Of a DNA stretch of 64,000 nucleotides, positions 18,204 to 27,856 are shown piece after piece (positions within the stretch are counted from its first letter, which is position 1; the number at the start of each line of letters is the position of its first letter). The stretch covers positions 1 through 64,000 of the forward strand of contig NZ_JBLFBO010000011.1 in assembly GCF_047338595.1 (NCBI RefSeq), given 5' to 3'. Both the position numbers and the translations under genes were made by a program. The DNA comes from Nitrospira_D sp019636945. Its GTDB lineage: Bacteria > Nitrospirota > Nitrospiria > Nitrospirales > Nitrospiraceae. A model generated the notes under the pieces. That model saw nothing but the letters and a program-made list of their open reading frames with translations. It was not told where the DNA came from and ran no database searches.

Positions 18204-19163
18204 TCATTGGAAGACGTGCGATGCTCCCTTGATCAGATCCGGTGGAAGTTCAAGGTTGATCACACCGGCTGTTTTTAGATTTAACACATAGGTCACCTTG
18301 CGCGGGTACGTGGGAGACAGTGAGCTCACACTGGTCCCGCCGAGGAGTTTGCCGGCCAGCTCCCCGGTTTGAAGACCAATGTCCAGATAATCGCGGTCGA
18401 GCGCGTAAAGAGCTCCTGCCTTCACCCATGAGGTGGACAGCCCGACAAACGGAACTTTGCTTTTCAAGGTGTTCAGCAGAATAGGTTCTGCTGTTTGTGG
18501 CGTCATCACGACCGCATCGGGAATGCCCCACAACACATCGGTTGTTCGGGTGACCTCGTCCAGGGCATCCGGAAGGGCACGGGGTGAATCAACGGATTTG
18601 GGGACGAGCGTCAGGCCAGCTCCCTTTGCTGACTTTGACGCGGCGTCCACCTTGAGCTGGTTTTCTTTAGTATTAAAGAGAACCCCTACCGTGCCGGCAG
18701 TGGGGATGATTCGCTTCAGCCACTGGAGTTGTGTCTCGATGGGGAAATCAAGCAGGACAGCGGTGGCGTTGGGAGAAGACCGTATCTCATCGGGTGTGAC
18801 GATCATGGTAGCCAAAATCGGTACGTTGCTGATCTCTCGCACGGCTGCCTGTGTCACCTGGTTTCCCAAGGTCACGACCAATTTGGCACCGGTACGTTTC
18901 ACATCTGCGAGCACGTCCTGAGTCTTTGCCTGGTTTCCCTGCAGAGGATAGATTTCCACAGTGAGCGTGATTCCCTGTTTGGCCAACGACTGTTGGAACC
19001 CGGTCAACACCTCCTGATACGGTTTCAAGTCCTGCCCGCTCAACACAACGATGCGGTTGGATTCGGCGCTGACGAGTCCGACGGGCAGCGTGAGGACCAA
19101 GACCACGAGCGTGATGGCTCGCGTCAAGAGGGTTACAAAGTCTGTGAGGCCGTGCGTCATCAT
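18204..19163 (-). CDS. Periplasmic ABC-type substrate-binding protein (ABC_sub_bind family), no transporter genes
   Basis: A 319-residue exported protein whose N-terminal signal sequence (ITLVVLVLTLPVGLVSAES) is followed by a two-lobe binding-protein fold of the ABC_sub_bind (PF04392-like) type: IVVLSGQDLKPYQEVLTGF, GAKLVVTLGNQVTQAAV, TVGVLFNTKENQ and VPFVGLSTSWVKAGALYALD. Family members bind small ligands such as amino acids or nucleosides, but the ligand here is unknown. No ABC permease or ATPase gene is nearby. It sits between a TonB receptor gene (6-base gap) and a hybrid histidine kinase gene (10-base gap), suggesting a sensory rather than a transport role. Confidence 0.85.
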   Translation of the reverse strand: MMTHGLTDFVTLLTRAITLVVLVLTLPVGLVSAESNRIVVLSGQDLKPYQEVLTGFQQSLAKQGITLTVEIYPLQGNQAKTQDVLADVKRTGAKLVVTLGNQVTQAAVREISNVPILATMIVTPDEIRSSPNATAVLLDFPIETQLQWLKRIIPTAGTVGVLFNTKENQLKVDAASKSAKGAGLTLVPKSVDSPRALPDALDEVTRTTDVLWGIPDAVVMTPQTAEPILLNTLKSKVPFVGLSTSWVKAGALYALDRDYLDIGLQTGELAGKLLGGTSVSSLSPTYPRKVTYVLNLKTAGVINLELPPDLIKGASHVFQ

Positions 19164-19169
19164 CAGTCT

Positions 19170-21317
19170 TTAAAAGCGATACTTCAGTTTCACCCAGAAC
19201 GTTCGTCCGTCTTGATCGATGATGTCTTGCCGATGCGATTCGTCACCTGGGTATCCATATTTCTGATTCATCACGTTATTGATATGGGCGGAAAGTTCCC
19301 AGCCCTTGATGAGGTGTTGGCTGAACAACGACAGGTTGAGGATGTAGAACGGACTGGCGTTGTTTCCGGCCAGGGTCAGCCGAGAACTGGTGTATCGTCC
19401 TTCAAATCCGGCAAAGAGCTTGTCGGGAATGAGTGGGACGATCAGGTTGGTTTTTACCAGGTGTTGGGGAGAATTCGTGAGTCGCTGTTTAGTTCGTTCC
19501 ATGTGAGAGGTCTGCAAGGCATAGCTGACTCGACCTTCGAGCCCAGTCGGCCATTTGCCTTCCATCGTGAGCTCGACACCTCGAGCGCTAATGTCATCCA
19601 CATTATCAAAGAAGGACGTACCGGCCGAGTCAGCGGTCCAAACGATTAAGTCGGAAATGTTGTATTGATAGAGGCTGCCGAGCGCACGGACATGCCGACC
19701 CAGGTACTGTTCCAGGACAAGTTCGTAAGTATGGAGTTTTTCTGGTTTGAGGTTTGGGTTGGTTTTGACCGACGTTCCCGGTGCATAGAACTGTTCATAG
19801 GCCGTGGGCGCTCGAAATGCCTGTCCATACAGGAGTTTAACGGCGGTGGTTTTCCAGGTGTAGATGAGGCCTGCACGGGGATTGGTGGTGCCGCCGAACG
19901 TACTGTACTGGTCATGACGGAATCCGGCATGTAACGCTAGATGATCTGTGATGGACCACTCATCTTGGACATAGCCGGCAATAAAACTGGACCGGCGTTT
20001 GTCATCGAGGTACGTTGCAGGCGGATCAATATCCCGGTTGCTTTGATTGACGATGAAGTTGCTGCGATATTCCGTACCGACCGTGATCCTGTGTCGATCG
20101 AAAAACCGTCTGGTGAGGGTAAGTTCACCCCCTGCCCACTGAGCTTGCACGACATCTTTGTTCAGGGTAAAGGGTGTGAGTCCGATCCCGGAATAGTCGT
20201 AGGGGTAAAATCCATGATAGTAGTAATAATCGTAGTACAGCCGGGCTTTGACATTGACCTGGCTGAAGAATTCGTGTTGGTACGCCAGGTCCATGTACCA
20301 ACGCTCATCGACGGTAGTGAAGCGCTGGTCGTTGAAGACGGTTCCGAATGCCCCGGTCGGCACGCCTTTTTTCCGCCATTGATAACCGCCTGTGAAGGTG
20401 AAGTCAGAATAGGAGAGCTTTCCCGAATAGTAGTACAGATTGTCGCGATCGTTGTCTTTGGCAATGCCGTTGTTGATGGATGCGAAGACCGGGTAAGAAA
20501 GTTCGCGATGGCCTTCGCTGCCGGAATAGGAACCCGACAGCAGCATCTCAACCCCGTTTGCAAATTTGTTCCCGTAGGACAGTCGACCTCGGTAGGTATT
20601 GAAACTGGATGCCTCCCCTGATAGCTCAACGCCTTTAATATCTCTTCCTCGTTTCGTAATGATATTAATGACCCCCAAAAAGGCGTTCGTTCCGTACAGG
20701 GAGGAGGAGGGCCCCCTAATGACTTCAACGCGATCGATCAGGTCCACATCGATGGGGAGTTCAGTCCCGACCCCGGCTTGATCATAGACCGAGTCTTGGA
20801 GTCGATGATTGTCAACCAGAATGAGGACGCGAGTGTTGTAATCGCCCGGCCGGTTCAACCCTCTGATTCCCAAATACCCGTAGTTTCGATCCGTGTTCGT
20901 AAAAAGTCCAGGAATGCTGTCCAGAATTTGTCCAAAATTTCGGTAGCCGTATTTGCGAATCTGTTCCGCTGTGATGATGGTGATCGCGGCCGGAGCTTGA
21001 TGGGTTTTCTGGTCGTATTTGGCTGCTCCGTAGACCGAAGGGATATCGTCGAATAATGTTTTTTCGTTCGAAGTTGAATCGGTGATGAATTCTCCTGTGC
21101 CGGGTGTCGCTGGGGCCGGAAGTTCGAGTGGGAGATCCAAGACTGAGTCGACTTGGGCAGGAGGTGGGGCTTCGGTTGCTGCAGCCTCGTATGATGGCCA
21201 TTCCCACACGGTGAAGAGAGTTGCGGCGAGAACCATGCCATAGAGTGATCGTAACCGCCAGAGAATAAACCCTGAGCGTGCTATTGGCATGGCTGAGGTT
21301 ATGAGATCAATCTTCAT
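19170..21317 (-). CDS. TonB-dependent outer-membrane receptor (second copy)
   Basis: About 715 residues with a plug domain (PAAITIITAEQIRKYGYRNF, then LDSIPGLFTNTDRNYGYLG, VEVIRGPSSSLYGTNA) followed by a beta-barrel ending in VKLKYRF, the terminal-aromatic outer-membrane insertion signal. The ATG at 21317 is preferred to one at 21356: it comes 11 bases after the stop of the upstream receptor gene and avoids an overlap. The two receptors share most of their sequence (SVYGAAKYDQK, NASPFYILNLSLFSQ, HRQDIIDQDGRTFWV in both), so this is a tandem duplication. They differ mainly in extracellular-loop-like regions. The substrate is unknown. Confidence 0.92.
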   Translation of the reverse strand: MKIDLITSAMPIARSGFILWRLRSLYGMVLAATLFTVWEWPSYEAAATEAPPPAQVDSVLDLPLELPAPATPGTGEFITDSTSNEKTLFDDIPSVYGAAKYDQKTHQAPAAITIITAEQIRKYGYRNFGQILDSIPGLFTNTDRNYGYLGIRGLNRPGDYNTRVLILVDNHRLQDSVYDQAGVGTELPIDVDLIDRVEVIRGPSSSLYGTNAFLGVINIITKRGRDIKGVELSGEASSFNTYRGRLSYGNKFANGVEMLLSGSYSGSEGHRELSYPVFASINNGIAKDNDRDNLYYYSGKLSYSDFTFTGGYQWRKKGVPTGAFGTVFNDQRFTTVDERWYMDLAYQHEFFSQVNVKARLYYDYYYYHGFYPYDYSGIGLTPFTLNKDVVQAQWAGGELTLTRRFFDRHRITVGTEYRSNFIVNQSNRDIDPPATYLDDKRRSSFIAGYVQDEWSITDHLALHAGFRHDQYSTFGGTTNPRAGLIYTWKTTAVKLLYGQAFRAPTAYEQFYAPGTSVKTNPNLKPEKLHTYELVLEQYLGRHVRALGSLYQYNISDLIVWTADSAGTSFFDNVDDISARGVELTMEGKWPTGLEGRVSYALQTSHMERTKQRLTNSPQHLVKTNLIVPLIPDKLFAGFEGRYTSSRLTLAGNNASPFYILNLSLFSQHLIKGWELSAHINNVMNQKYGYPGDESHRQDIIDQDGRTFWVKLKYRF

Positions 21318-21328
21318 CGAGCCTGTCT

Positions 21329-23461
21329 CTAGAACCTGTATTTCAGTTTCACCCAAAAGGTTCGACCGTCTTGATCAATGATGTCTTGCCGATGTTCACC
21401 AGAACCAGGATAACCATATTTCTGGTTCGCCAAATTGTTGATGTGGGCAGAGAGCTCCCATCCCCTGATGAGCTTTTGGCTGAAGAGCGATAGGTTGAGA
21501 ATGTAGAACGGACTGGCGTTATTCCCTGCGAGTGTGAGGCGCGAACTTGTGTAGCGGCCTTCGAACCCGGCGAAGAGCTTATCGCCAACAATCGGGACAA
21601 TCAGATTGGTCTTCGCCAAGTGCTGAGGGGAATTGGTGAGGATCTGATCCATCTGGTCATTGCGCGTGGTCTGAATCGCGTAGCTGATTCGTCCTTCAAG
21701 ACCGGACGGCCATTTCCCTTCGACCGTGAATTCCGCACCCCGCGCAGTGATGTCATCCACGTTATCGTAGAAGAGCTTGCCATCGACGGGATCAGTCGTC
21801 TGACTGATCAGGCCGGAAATGTTGTATTGGTAAAGACTGCCCAAGGCGCGGAAGTGATGACCGAGGTATTGCTCAACGACGAGCTCGTAGGTCTTGATCT
21901 TTTCGGGTTGGATGTTCGCATTGACCTTGAAGGTGGAGCCTGTCACGTAGAACTGTTCGTAGGGGTTCGGCGCCCGAAATGCCTGTCCGTACAGCAGTTT
22001 CACCGTGGTCTTGTTCCAGGTGGAAATCAGTCCCACCCGAGGATTTGTCGTGCCTCCAAACGTACTGTAGTGGTCATGGCGCACACCCGCGACCAACGTC
22101 AGATGGTCCATGATCGTCCATTCATCTTGCAGATAGGCTGCAACGAAGCTGGAACGGCGCTTGTCGTCGAGGTACGTCGCCGGAGGGTTGATGTCCCGGT
22201 TACTCTGATTGAGGCGAAATTGATCCCGATACTCTGTTCCGACGGTGAGCTTGTGCTGGTCGAAGAATCGTTTTGTGGCCGTGAGTTCAGCCCCCCACCA
22301 GTCAGCTTCGGTCACATCCTTATTGAGAATAGACGGTGGGTTGCTGATTCCGGAGTCATAGGGGAGATCCGAATAATAATAGTACCGATCAAAATAGAGC
22401 CGCGCTTTCACATTGAGGTGATTGCTGAACTCATGCTGATAGACAAGATCCAGATAGGTTCGTTCATCGACTGTCAGTTGGCGATTATCATTAAACAGTG
22501 TTCCGAAGGCGGCGGTCGGGACGTTCTTCTTGCGCCATTGGTGACCGCCCGCGAGGGTGAAATCACCATAGGAGAGTTTGCCGGTGTAGTAATACAGGTT
22601 GTCTCGGTCGGCATACTTGGCGATGCCGTTATTGATCGACGAAAACGCTGGGTAGAACAATTCCCGGTGGCCTTCGCTGTCGGAATACGAACCGGAGAGA
22701 AGCACTTCGAGGCCGTTCGAGAATTTATTGCCGTAGCTGAGGCGGCCTCGATAGGTGTTGAAGCTTGATGCTTCTCCGGATACCTCGGTGCCCTTGAGAT
22801 CACGACCACGTTTGGTGATCACATTCACAACACCAAAGAGTGCATTGGTTCCATACAGGGAGGAGCCTGGTCCTTTGATGATCTCAACGCGATCGATCAA
22901 GTCGATGTCAATGGGTGTCTCCGTGCCAGTCCCCCCTTGATCAAAAACGGCATCGTTGATGCGGTGGTTATCGATCAATAACAGGACGCGTGAGGTATAA
23001 TCGCCAGGCCGGTTGAACCCTCGAATGCCCAGGTAGCCATAATTGCGATCCGTGTTGGTAAACAAGCCCGGAACGCTATCGAGAATCTGGGCGAAGTTTC
23101 GGTACCCGTATTTCCTGACTTGTTCAGCGGTAATGATGGTCACGGCAGCCGGCGCCTCGTGGACTTTCTGATCGTATTTGGCGGCGCCGTAGACCGAGGG
23201 GATTTCATCGAACAGCGTCCTTTCACTCAGGGCTGAATCGGTGGGGGGAGCCTGAGGATTGCCATTGGCAGGTGTTGGAAGGTCGAGGGGCAGATCCATG
23301 GCTGGGTCGGCAGCAGAGTCTGTTTGGACCGGAGAGACCGGTTCAGGGGCAGCTGTTCCATGCGATGTCCCTTCGCACAGCAAGATCAGCGTAATGCCTA
23401 GGACCAGGAGATCTCTTGGCTGAAACAGCCGTCGGACAGACCACAAGCGTGACGGTCGCAT
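21329..23461 (-). CDS. TonB-dependent outer-membrane receptor (first copy)
   Basis: About 710 residues, close paralogue of the gene downstream. It has an N-terminal signal region (LLVLGITLILLCEG), a proline-rich linker, a SVYGAAKYDQKVHEAPAAVT segment, the plug (YRNFAQILDSVPGLFT, VEIIKGPGSSLYGTNA) and a barrel ending in VKLKYRF. The start at 23461 (MRPSRLWS) is preferred because the frame upstream of it does not look like a signal peptide; a start at 23578 is possible. It heads the four-gene run receptor-receptor-binding protein-hybrid kinase. No recognisable cobalamin or other riboswitch was found upstream, so the ligand is open. Confidence 0.9.
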   Translation of the reverse strand: MRPSRLWSVRRLFQPRDLLVLGITLILLCEGTSHGTAAPEPVSPVQTDSAADPAMDLPLDLPTPANGNPQAPPTDSALSERTLFDEIPSVYGAAKYDQKVHEAPAAVTIITAEQVRKYGYRNFAQILDSVPGLFTNTDRNYGYLGIRGFNRPGDYTSRVLLLIDNHRINDAVFDQGGTGTETPIDIDLIDRVEIIKGPGSSLYGTNALFGVVNVITKRGRDLKGTEVSGEASSFNTYRGRLSYGNKFSNGLEVLLSGSYSDSEGHRELFYPAFSSINNGIAKYADRDNLYYYTGKLSYGDFTLAGGHQWRKKNVPTAAFGTLFNDNRQLTVDERTYLDLVYQHEFSNHLNVKARLYFDRYYYYSDLPYDSGISNPPSILNKDVTEADWWGAELTATKRFFDQHKLTVGTEYRDQFRLNQSNRDINPPATYLDDKRRSSFVAAYLQDEWTIMDHLTLVAGVRHDHYSTFGGTTNPRVGLISTWNKTTVKLLYGQAFRAPNPYEQFYVTGSTFKVNANIQPEKIKTYELVVEQYLGHHFRALGSLYQYNISGLISQTTDPVDGKLFYDNVDDITARGAEFTVEGKWPSGLEGRISYAIQTTRNDQMDQILTNSPQHLAKTNLIVPIVGDKLFAGFEGRYTSSRLTLAGNNASPFYILNLSLFSQKLIRGWELSAHINNLANQKYGYPGSGEHRQDIIDQDGRTFWVKLKYRF

Positions 23462-23768
23462 AGCTACCCCGTGAAGAAGGTCTTTCACGGCGATATCGGT
23501 CAATGAAGTCAGTAACTTGAAGACAAGGCTTGTTACGGACCGTTTTATCGGTGAGCACAGGGTTGCTGGATGGCTCAAGCGGTGAAGAAGGGTACTTCCC
23601 CATCAGGTCTCTATCAAGGGAACGGTTTCCCCTCAGGACCGAGACTCGAGAAGGAGCGCTGAACACGGTAGAGGCATGGCTGGCGGTGCATGCTTAGAGT
23701 GCGACGATTCGCCACCGAATGTCTCAGCGTCGGCTGTGTTTCGCCGGTGGTAGTGCGAGACAACCGTG

Positions 23769-25184
23769 CTATGCGGCTTTCGCCGCCTGGCGTTTTGCCA
23801 CTTGGCCCAGGATATCCAGCGCGGCGATGCGGTAGGCTTCGGCATAGGTTGGAAAGTTGAAGACGTTGTCGATGAACGATTCGATCGTTGTGCCGCTTTG
23901 CAGTGCGAGTTGTCCGATGTGGACCAGCTCCGTTGCGGAATCGCCGACCACTTGGACACCGAGCAGCCGTTCACCGGCCGGATCGGCGATCATCTTGAGC
24001 AGACCCTGACCACCACCTGAGATCTGTGCACGGGCAATTTCCTCAAACTTCGCCCGCCCTACAAGCGGATCCCTATATCGCTCTCTGGCACCCATCTCAT
24101 CCAATCCAATGCTGGCCATTTCGGGAATGGTGTAGATCCCCAGTGGGATGGTGGAGGCGGCGTCCCCGATTGGGAGATTGAGGGCGTGCCGGACGGCACG
24201 TCGTCCTTGCTCCATTGCCTTTGATGCGAGAGCCGGTCCACTGACCATGTCGCCGACGGCATAGATGTGTTCCATCGTGGTCTGACAATATTGATTAACC
24301 GGGATGAGCCTGTTGTCTGAGAGGGTAATGCCGGCTGCTTCAAGGTCAAGATCTTCAATGTTCGCTTGCCGTCCGAGGGCGACCAGCATCTTTTCACTCT
24401 TGATGATGGTCCCATTCTTGAGCGTGGTGACGACATGCGTCACCCCGTCCCATCGCACATCCGCGATCTGGCTCTCGCCGAAATAATGACTGCCATGGTT
24501 TTCCAGTCCCCTGACAAACTGGTCAACCAGTTCCTTATCCATGAATTGCAGCGGGTAGGGTGCGCGGTCAACAAGTGTGACTTCCACGCCCAATAACGCA
24601 AAGATCGAGGCATACTCGCAGCCGATCACCCCTCCTCCCACGACGGTCAATGATTGAGGGAGGTACAGCATCGAGAGGAGCGAGTCACTGTCGAGAATGT
24701 GCTCATGATCGACAGGAATGTCGTTGGGATTTCTCGGGCGTGATCCCGTTGCGACGACAATCGTGTCTGCCGTGAATTGTTGAGAGGCTCCATCGACGGT
24801 TTGCATCTCGATGGTGCGGGGGTTGACGAATCGTGCTCGACCATGGAGCAAGGCGATGCCGTTTCGGCGGAGTTGCTTGCTCATGAATGAATCATGAGCT
24901 TGGACGACCTGTTCAAGGCGACTGAGAAGCGTGGAGATTTGGGTATCTGGTTTCAGATTGAACTGTAAGGCTTCACCGGCTCGCTTGAGTCGATCAAGAT
25001 GGAGGGCGCTCTCTCGCAATGTCTTACTTGGAATGGTTCCGCGATAGACGCAGCTTCCTCCAATCCCACGTTCTCGTTCGATAAGGGCGACCCGTTTGCC
25101 GGCTTTTGCCCCTTGGACCGCAGCTTTCTGGCCGGCTGGACCGGCTCCGATCACGATGATGTCGTACGTAGTTGGTATGCTCAT
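23769..25184 (-). CDS. sthA: Soluble pyridine nucleotide transhydrogenase-like flavoprotein
   Basis: A 471-residue class I flavoprotein disulfide reductase family member with the FAD motif GAGPAG (13-18), an NAD(P) motif (VVGGGVIGCEYASIF) and the C-terminal dimerisation domain. The active-site segment reads GGSCVYRGTIPSKTL: the first cysteine is present but the second of the CxxxxC disulfide is a glycine or threonine. This is the mark of SthA rather than dihydrolipoamide dehydrogenase. SthA transfers hydride between NADPH and NAD+ and balances the two pools. The start overlaps the stop of the upstream HDOD gene (ATGA), so they are co-translated. Confidence 0.88.
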   Translation of the reverse strand: MSIPTTYDIIVIGAGPAGQKAAVQGAKAGKRVALIERERGIGGSCVYRGTIPSKTLRESALHLDRLKRAGEALQFNLKPDTQISTLLSRLEQVVQAHDSFMSKQLRRNGIALLHGRARFVNPRTIEMQTVDGASQQFTADTIVVATGSRPRNPNDIPVDHEHILDSDSLLSMLYLPQSLTVVGGGVIGCEYASIFALLGVEVTLVDRAPYPLQFMDKELVDQFVRGLENHGSHYFGESQIADVRWDGVTHVVTTLKNGTIIKSEKMLVALGRQANIEDLDLEAAGITLSDNRLIPVNQYCQTTMEHIYAVGDMVSGPALASKAMEQGRRAVRHALNLPIGDAASTIPLGIYTIPEMASIGLDEMGARERYRDPLVGRAKFEEIARAQISGGGQGLLKMIADPAGERLLGVQVVGDSATELVHIGQLALQSGTTIESFIDNVFNFPTYAEAYRIAALDILGQVAKRQAAKAA

Positions 25185-26071
25185 AGGTTCATGGCATTCA
25201 CAATGGTTAAGACCTGCTCTTTGGTGGTCAGCAGTTTATCGACGTCTGGAGGGTACAGGTTCAACTCAGCGAATACTGGATGATCGCGGAGACTGTCTTC
25301 GGGCATTTCTTCCGGCGTGAGGAGGTGGCTCGCCAATCGATCTGCAACAAAGGTGAGCATGCATTCCTGGCGGAAGGCGGTGGTGTGCTCGTAATCCACG
25401 TAGTATTGGATCGCTTCCGCCACTTGTTTGGGCAAACTCCATTTACCGGCGATCAGAACGCCCACCTGGGTATGGTAGCCCTCGATCAATGTCTTGATGT
25501 GAGATTTGTTGTCCAGTATCGTGGCCAGTGCTTTGACCCAATCGTTTTTTTTGTCTTGAGCAATCGTCGTGGTTATCCGCAGGACAACGGGTTTGCCGAT
25601 TTCATGTAAGAGTCCACAGAGATATGCGCTTTCGACATTCATACGTTTCACACGGGCGACTTCTTTTGCAAAGGCCCCGGTGGCCAACGAATGTCGCCAG
25701 AGCTGTTTGACTTCATTCTCATATCCCGGTATCTGGAACGCACCGACCTTTAATGATGCGGTAAAGGCGATTTCAGATAGCAAGGTGATTCCCAACATAG
25801 CGACTGCGTGCTGGAGCGAAACGACCGGACTCCTGGGCATGTAGGCCGGCGAATTGGCAATCTTCAACACATGAGCGGCAAGGGCTTGGTCCTGATGGAT
25901 CAATGCGGAGAGCTTTGCCGCATCGGCACTTGGATCTGACGCGAGCGCCATCACTCTGCTGGCGGCTTGCGGCAAGAGTGGAAGCTCAATTTCCCCTGTC
26001 TTGATTTTCTGTATGAGAGCCTGTTCAAGCTGCTCGAGTGGAGAACAGGCTGGCTGTGTTTCAGGGGGCAT
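25181..26071 (-). CDS. HDOD domain signalling protein
   Basis: A 296-residue protein with an HDOD domain (HD-related output domain): ELPLLPQAASRVMALASDP at about 35-53, LSALIHQDQALAAHVLKIANS, VVSLQHAVAMLGITLLSEI, and LCGLLHEIGKPV. Such domains occur in bacterial signalling proteins, and their molecular output is poorly known. No receiver or GGDEF domain is fused. It is translationally coupled to sthA, an unusual pairing that may link redox balance to a signalling protein, although the coupling could simply be historical. Confidence 0.88.
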   Translation of the reverse strand: MPPETQPACSPLEQLEQALIQKIKTGEIELPLLPQAASRVMALASDPSADAAKLSALIHQDQALAAHVLKIANSPAYMPRSPVVSLQHAVAMLGITLLSEIAFTASLKVGAFQIPGYENEVKQLWRHSLATGAFAKEVARVKRMNVESAYLCGLLHEIGKPVVLRITTTIAQDKKNDWVKALATILDNKSHIKTLIEGYHTQVGVLIAGKWSLPKQVAEAIQYYVDYEHTTAFRQECMLTFVADRLASHLLTPEEMPEDSLRDHPVFAELNLYPPDVDKLLTTKEQVLTIVNAMNL

Positions 26072-26202
26072 AGAGGGGCTCCCAGGTTGTGACCCTGCTG
26101 TTCCAGACAGTGCTTTGTCGGTTGCTCGTCCAGGAAAGTTTAGCAGTCGTGACTTTGCCCGGAGTCCTGACTATACTGACTCCTTCTAGGGAGGGAGAGG
26201 CG

Positions 26203-26631
26203 ATGCGATGGTCGACAGGAATGCTCTGGGTTTCGATAGCTGGTTTGATGATTTGTCAGAACGTTCGAGCTGAGTCGACGGTCGGGACGGACAAGATCGT
26301 CAAGGAAGCGCGTGAGACAATCGAGGCCACCAAGGAGTATACGGATCAGCAAAAAACGGCATTTCAACGGAAAGCGCAGGAGGAACTTGCGGCACTTCAG
26401 CAGCAGATCGCCGCATTACGCGGGAAAGTGGCAGACGCATCGGCATCTACCCGGGCGGAGTTGCAGAAATCGCTCAATGAATTAGAGAAAAAGAAGGACG
26501 GTGTGAGGGAACAGCTTGATGGGCTGAAGCAGACCACTGATAAGAAATGGCAGGATGTGCAGGATGGCATGAACAGTGCGTTGCACGAACTCAAACAGTC
26601 CTATCAGAAACTGCTGTCGCGCATACCATAA
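26203..26631 (+). CDS. Exported coiled-coil protein of unknown function
   Basis: A 142-residue protein. The ATG at 26203 is chosen because AGGGAGGGAGAGG precedes it and a clean signal peptide follows (MRWSTGMLWVSIAGLMICQ, cut after VRAES). The mature part is almost all charged helix: KEARETIEATKEYTDQQKTA, ELAALQQQIAALRGKVADA, LNELEKKKDGVREQLDGLK, i.e. a long coiled coil. It resembles small periplasmic helical-bundle proteins of unknown role. It diverges from the HDOD gene and is followed 41 bases later by a cupin gene. Confidence 0.75.
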   Translation: MRWSTGMLWVSIAGLMICQNVRAESTVGTDKIVKEARETIEATKEYTDQQKTAFQRKAQEELAALQQQIAALRGKVADASASTRAELQKSLNELEKKKDGVREQLDGLKQTTDKKWQDVQDGMNSALHELKQSYQKLLSRIP

Positions 26632-26672
26632 CGTTCGATTTTATCTGTCCAGGTGACCGGAATGGAGTACCG

Positions 26673-26996
26673 ATGATGAAGGTGATCACTCTGGCTGACT
26701 GTCAAGAGTTTGCCAGCGACAAAATGAAGAAGAACAATCTGTTCCAAACCGAACGGTTGTTCTGTGATATCTATTGCTTTGAGCCTGGTCAGGAACAAAA
26801 GGGGCATATCCATGGCCACCAGGACAAGGTCTACATTGTTCTGGAGGGGCAGGGAACATTTCAGGTTGGCTCAGAACGCCGCATGCTCGAGGCTGGGCAA
26901 GGTACGCTTGCCCCCGCAGGAGAAGAGCATGGCGTGAAGAATCACACGACCCAGCGACTCAAAGTGCTGGTGTTCGTTGCCCCCAATCCAGCCTGA
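26673..26996 (+). CDS. Small cupin-domain protein
   Basis: A 107-residue single-domain cupin. Motif 1 is GHIHGHQDKVYIVLEGQGTF, with His residues as metal ligands, and motif 2 is APAGEEHGVKN. The start at 26673 is used because the frame upstream has no conserved features and the cupin begins soon after it (MMKVITLADC). Many such cupins bind a divalent metal; the substrate is unknown. A hairpin terminator follows the stop. Confidence 0.85.
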   Translation: MMKVITLADCQEFASDKMKKNNLFQTERLFCDIYCFEPGQEQKGHIHGHQDKVYIVLEGQGTFQVGSERRMLEAGQGTLAPAGEEHGVKNHTTQRLKVLVFVAPNPA

Positions 26997-27033
26997 TGAG
27001 TCATAGTGATTATGGCTCGGCCATGAAATGCGA

Positions 27034-27066
27034 AGGGGGAGAAGCGGCGTCCCGCATTCTCCCCCT
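27034..27066. terminator. Bidirectional hairpin between convergent cupin and cytochrome c genes
   Basis: AGGGGGAGAA (27034-27043) pairs perfectly with TTCTCCCCCT (27057-27066) across a 13-base loop. It lies between two convergent genes, so it can serve both. The following bases (CTCATTCTATC) are only moderately T-rich. Confidence 0.6.
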
Positions 27067-27095
27067 CTCATTCTATCGGATCGGAATTCGGATGA

Positions 27096-27557
27096 TTACG
27101 GCTTGTAATCCGAATGGTCGGAGGGCTTCCCGTCGTGCGAGAACATATGCTGATAGGCGATGACTTGCCAAATCTGTTGTTCTGATAGGAGTCCCTTCCA
27201 AGCCTTCATTTTCGTCTTTGGGATTCCTTCAGCGACACGCCAGTACCAATAGCTGTCCGAGTATCGCGTCGTGTTCTTCGGGTCTCGGAGGTCCCGTGCA
27301 CCCTTCTTGACCGGCTTGCCATCTTTACCGTGGCAACTCGCACAGTTAATGTCGGTATTGAACTCGCCACGATAAATCTTTCCACCTTCTTCGATAGCTT
27401 TTGGATCGGTCCATCCACCGGCGGGCATGTGTTTACCTGCATAGTCGGCTGGAACCGGGGCTATGGGCGAGAGATCTTCGGCGGAGGCGAGGCCTCCCGA
27501 AAGAATCAGGGCACACCCCATTGCAAATACTGAGACACTGATAATCTTCCTCGTCAT
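27096..27557 (-). CDS. Periplasmic monohaem cytochrome c
   Basis: A 153-residue exported protein with a signal peptide (ISVSVFAMGCALILSGGLAS) and a single haem-binding CASCH motif about halfway along. The distal Met is probably in KTKMKAWKGLL, as in class I c-type cytochromes, and the fold ends with LSEQQIWQVIAYQHMFS. It would carry electrons in the periplasm. Partner oxidoreductases are not encoded here. AGGAGG stands a few bases before the ATG. Confidence 0.9.
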   Translation of the reverse strand: MTRKIISVSVFAMGCALILSGGLASAEDLSPIAPVPADYAGKHMPAGGWTDPKAIEEGGKIYRGEFNTDINCASCHGKDGKPVKKGARDLRDPKNTTRYSDSYWYWRVAEGIPKTKMKAWKGLLSEQQIWQVIAYQHMFSHDGKPSDHSDYKP

Positions 27558-27856
27558 TCGTCCCTCCTGTTGAGTTGTAAGATGACCTGCCCGTCTTCTG
27601 TGTTGACGTCAATCGACGTGTTCAACGTATTGATCCAATCGGCATAAACTATACCACAGTTTTTTTTGAAAAATGTGAAAACGTCGTACGGAGAGGTTGC
27701 CTTCGTAACCGAATAATTGGGTGTCGTACAATCGTGCCGAACTGCGCGTCTGAGGCCTGATGCGCTTCCGAATGGTCGGATAAATCAGATAAGTCATGAT
27801 GTTTGGCCAGCAACGAGGTGACGGGACCCAGGGCATGATTCCAAAGGCCCCACATG

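Noticed and set aside
21620..22768. A 382-residue open frame antisense to a TonB receptor
   Set aside because: Antisense shadow of a clear receptor gene caused by its codon bias.
23462..23768. A cobalamin or TPP riboswitch upstream of the first TonB receptor
   Set aside because: Key conserved boxes could not be found on the minus strand.
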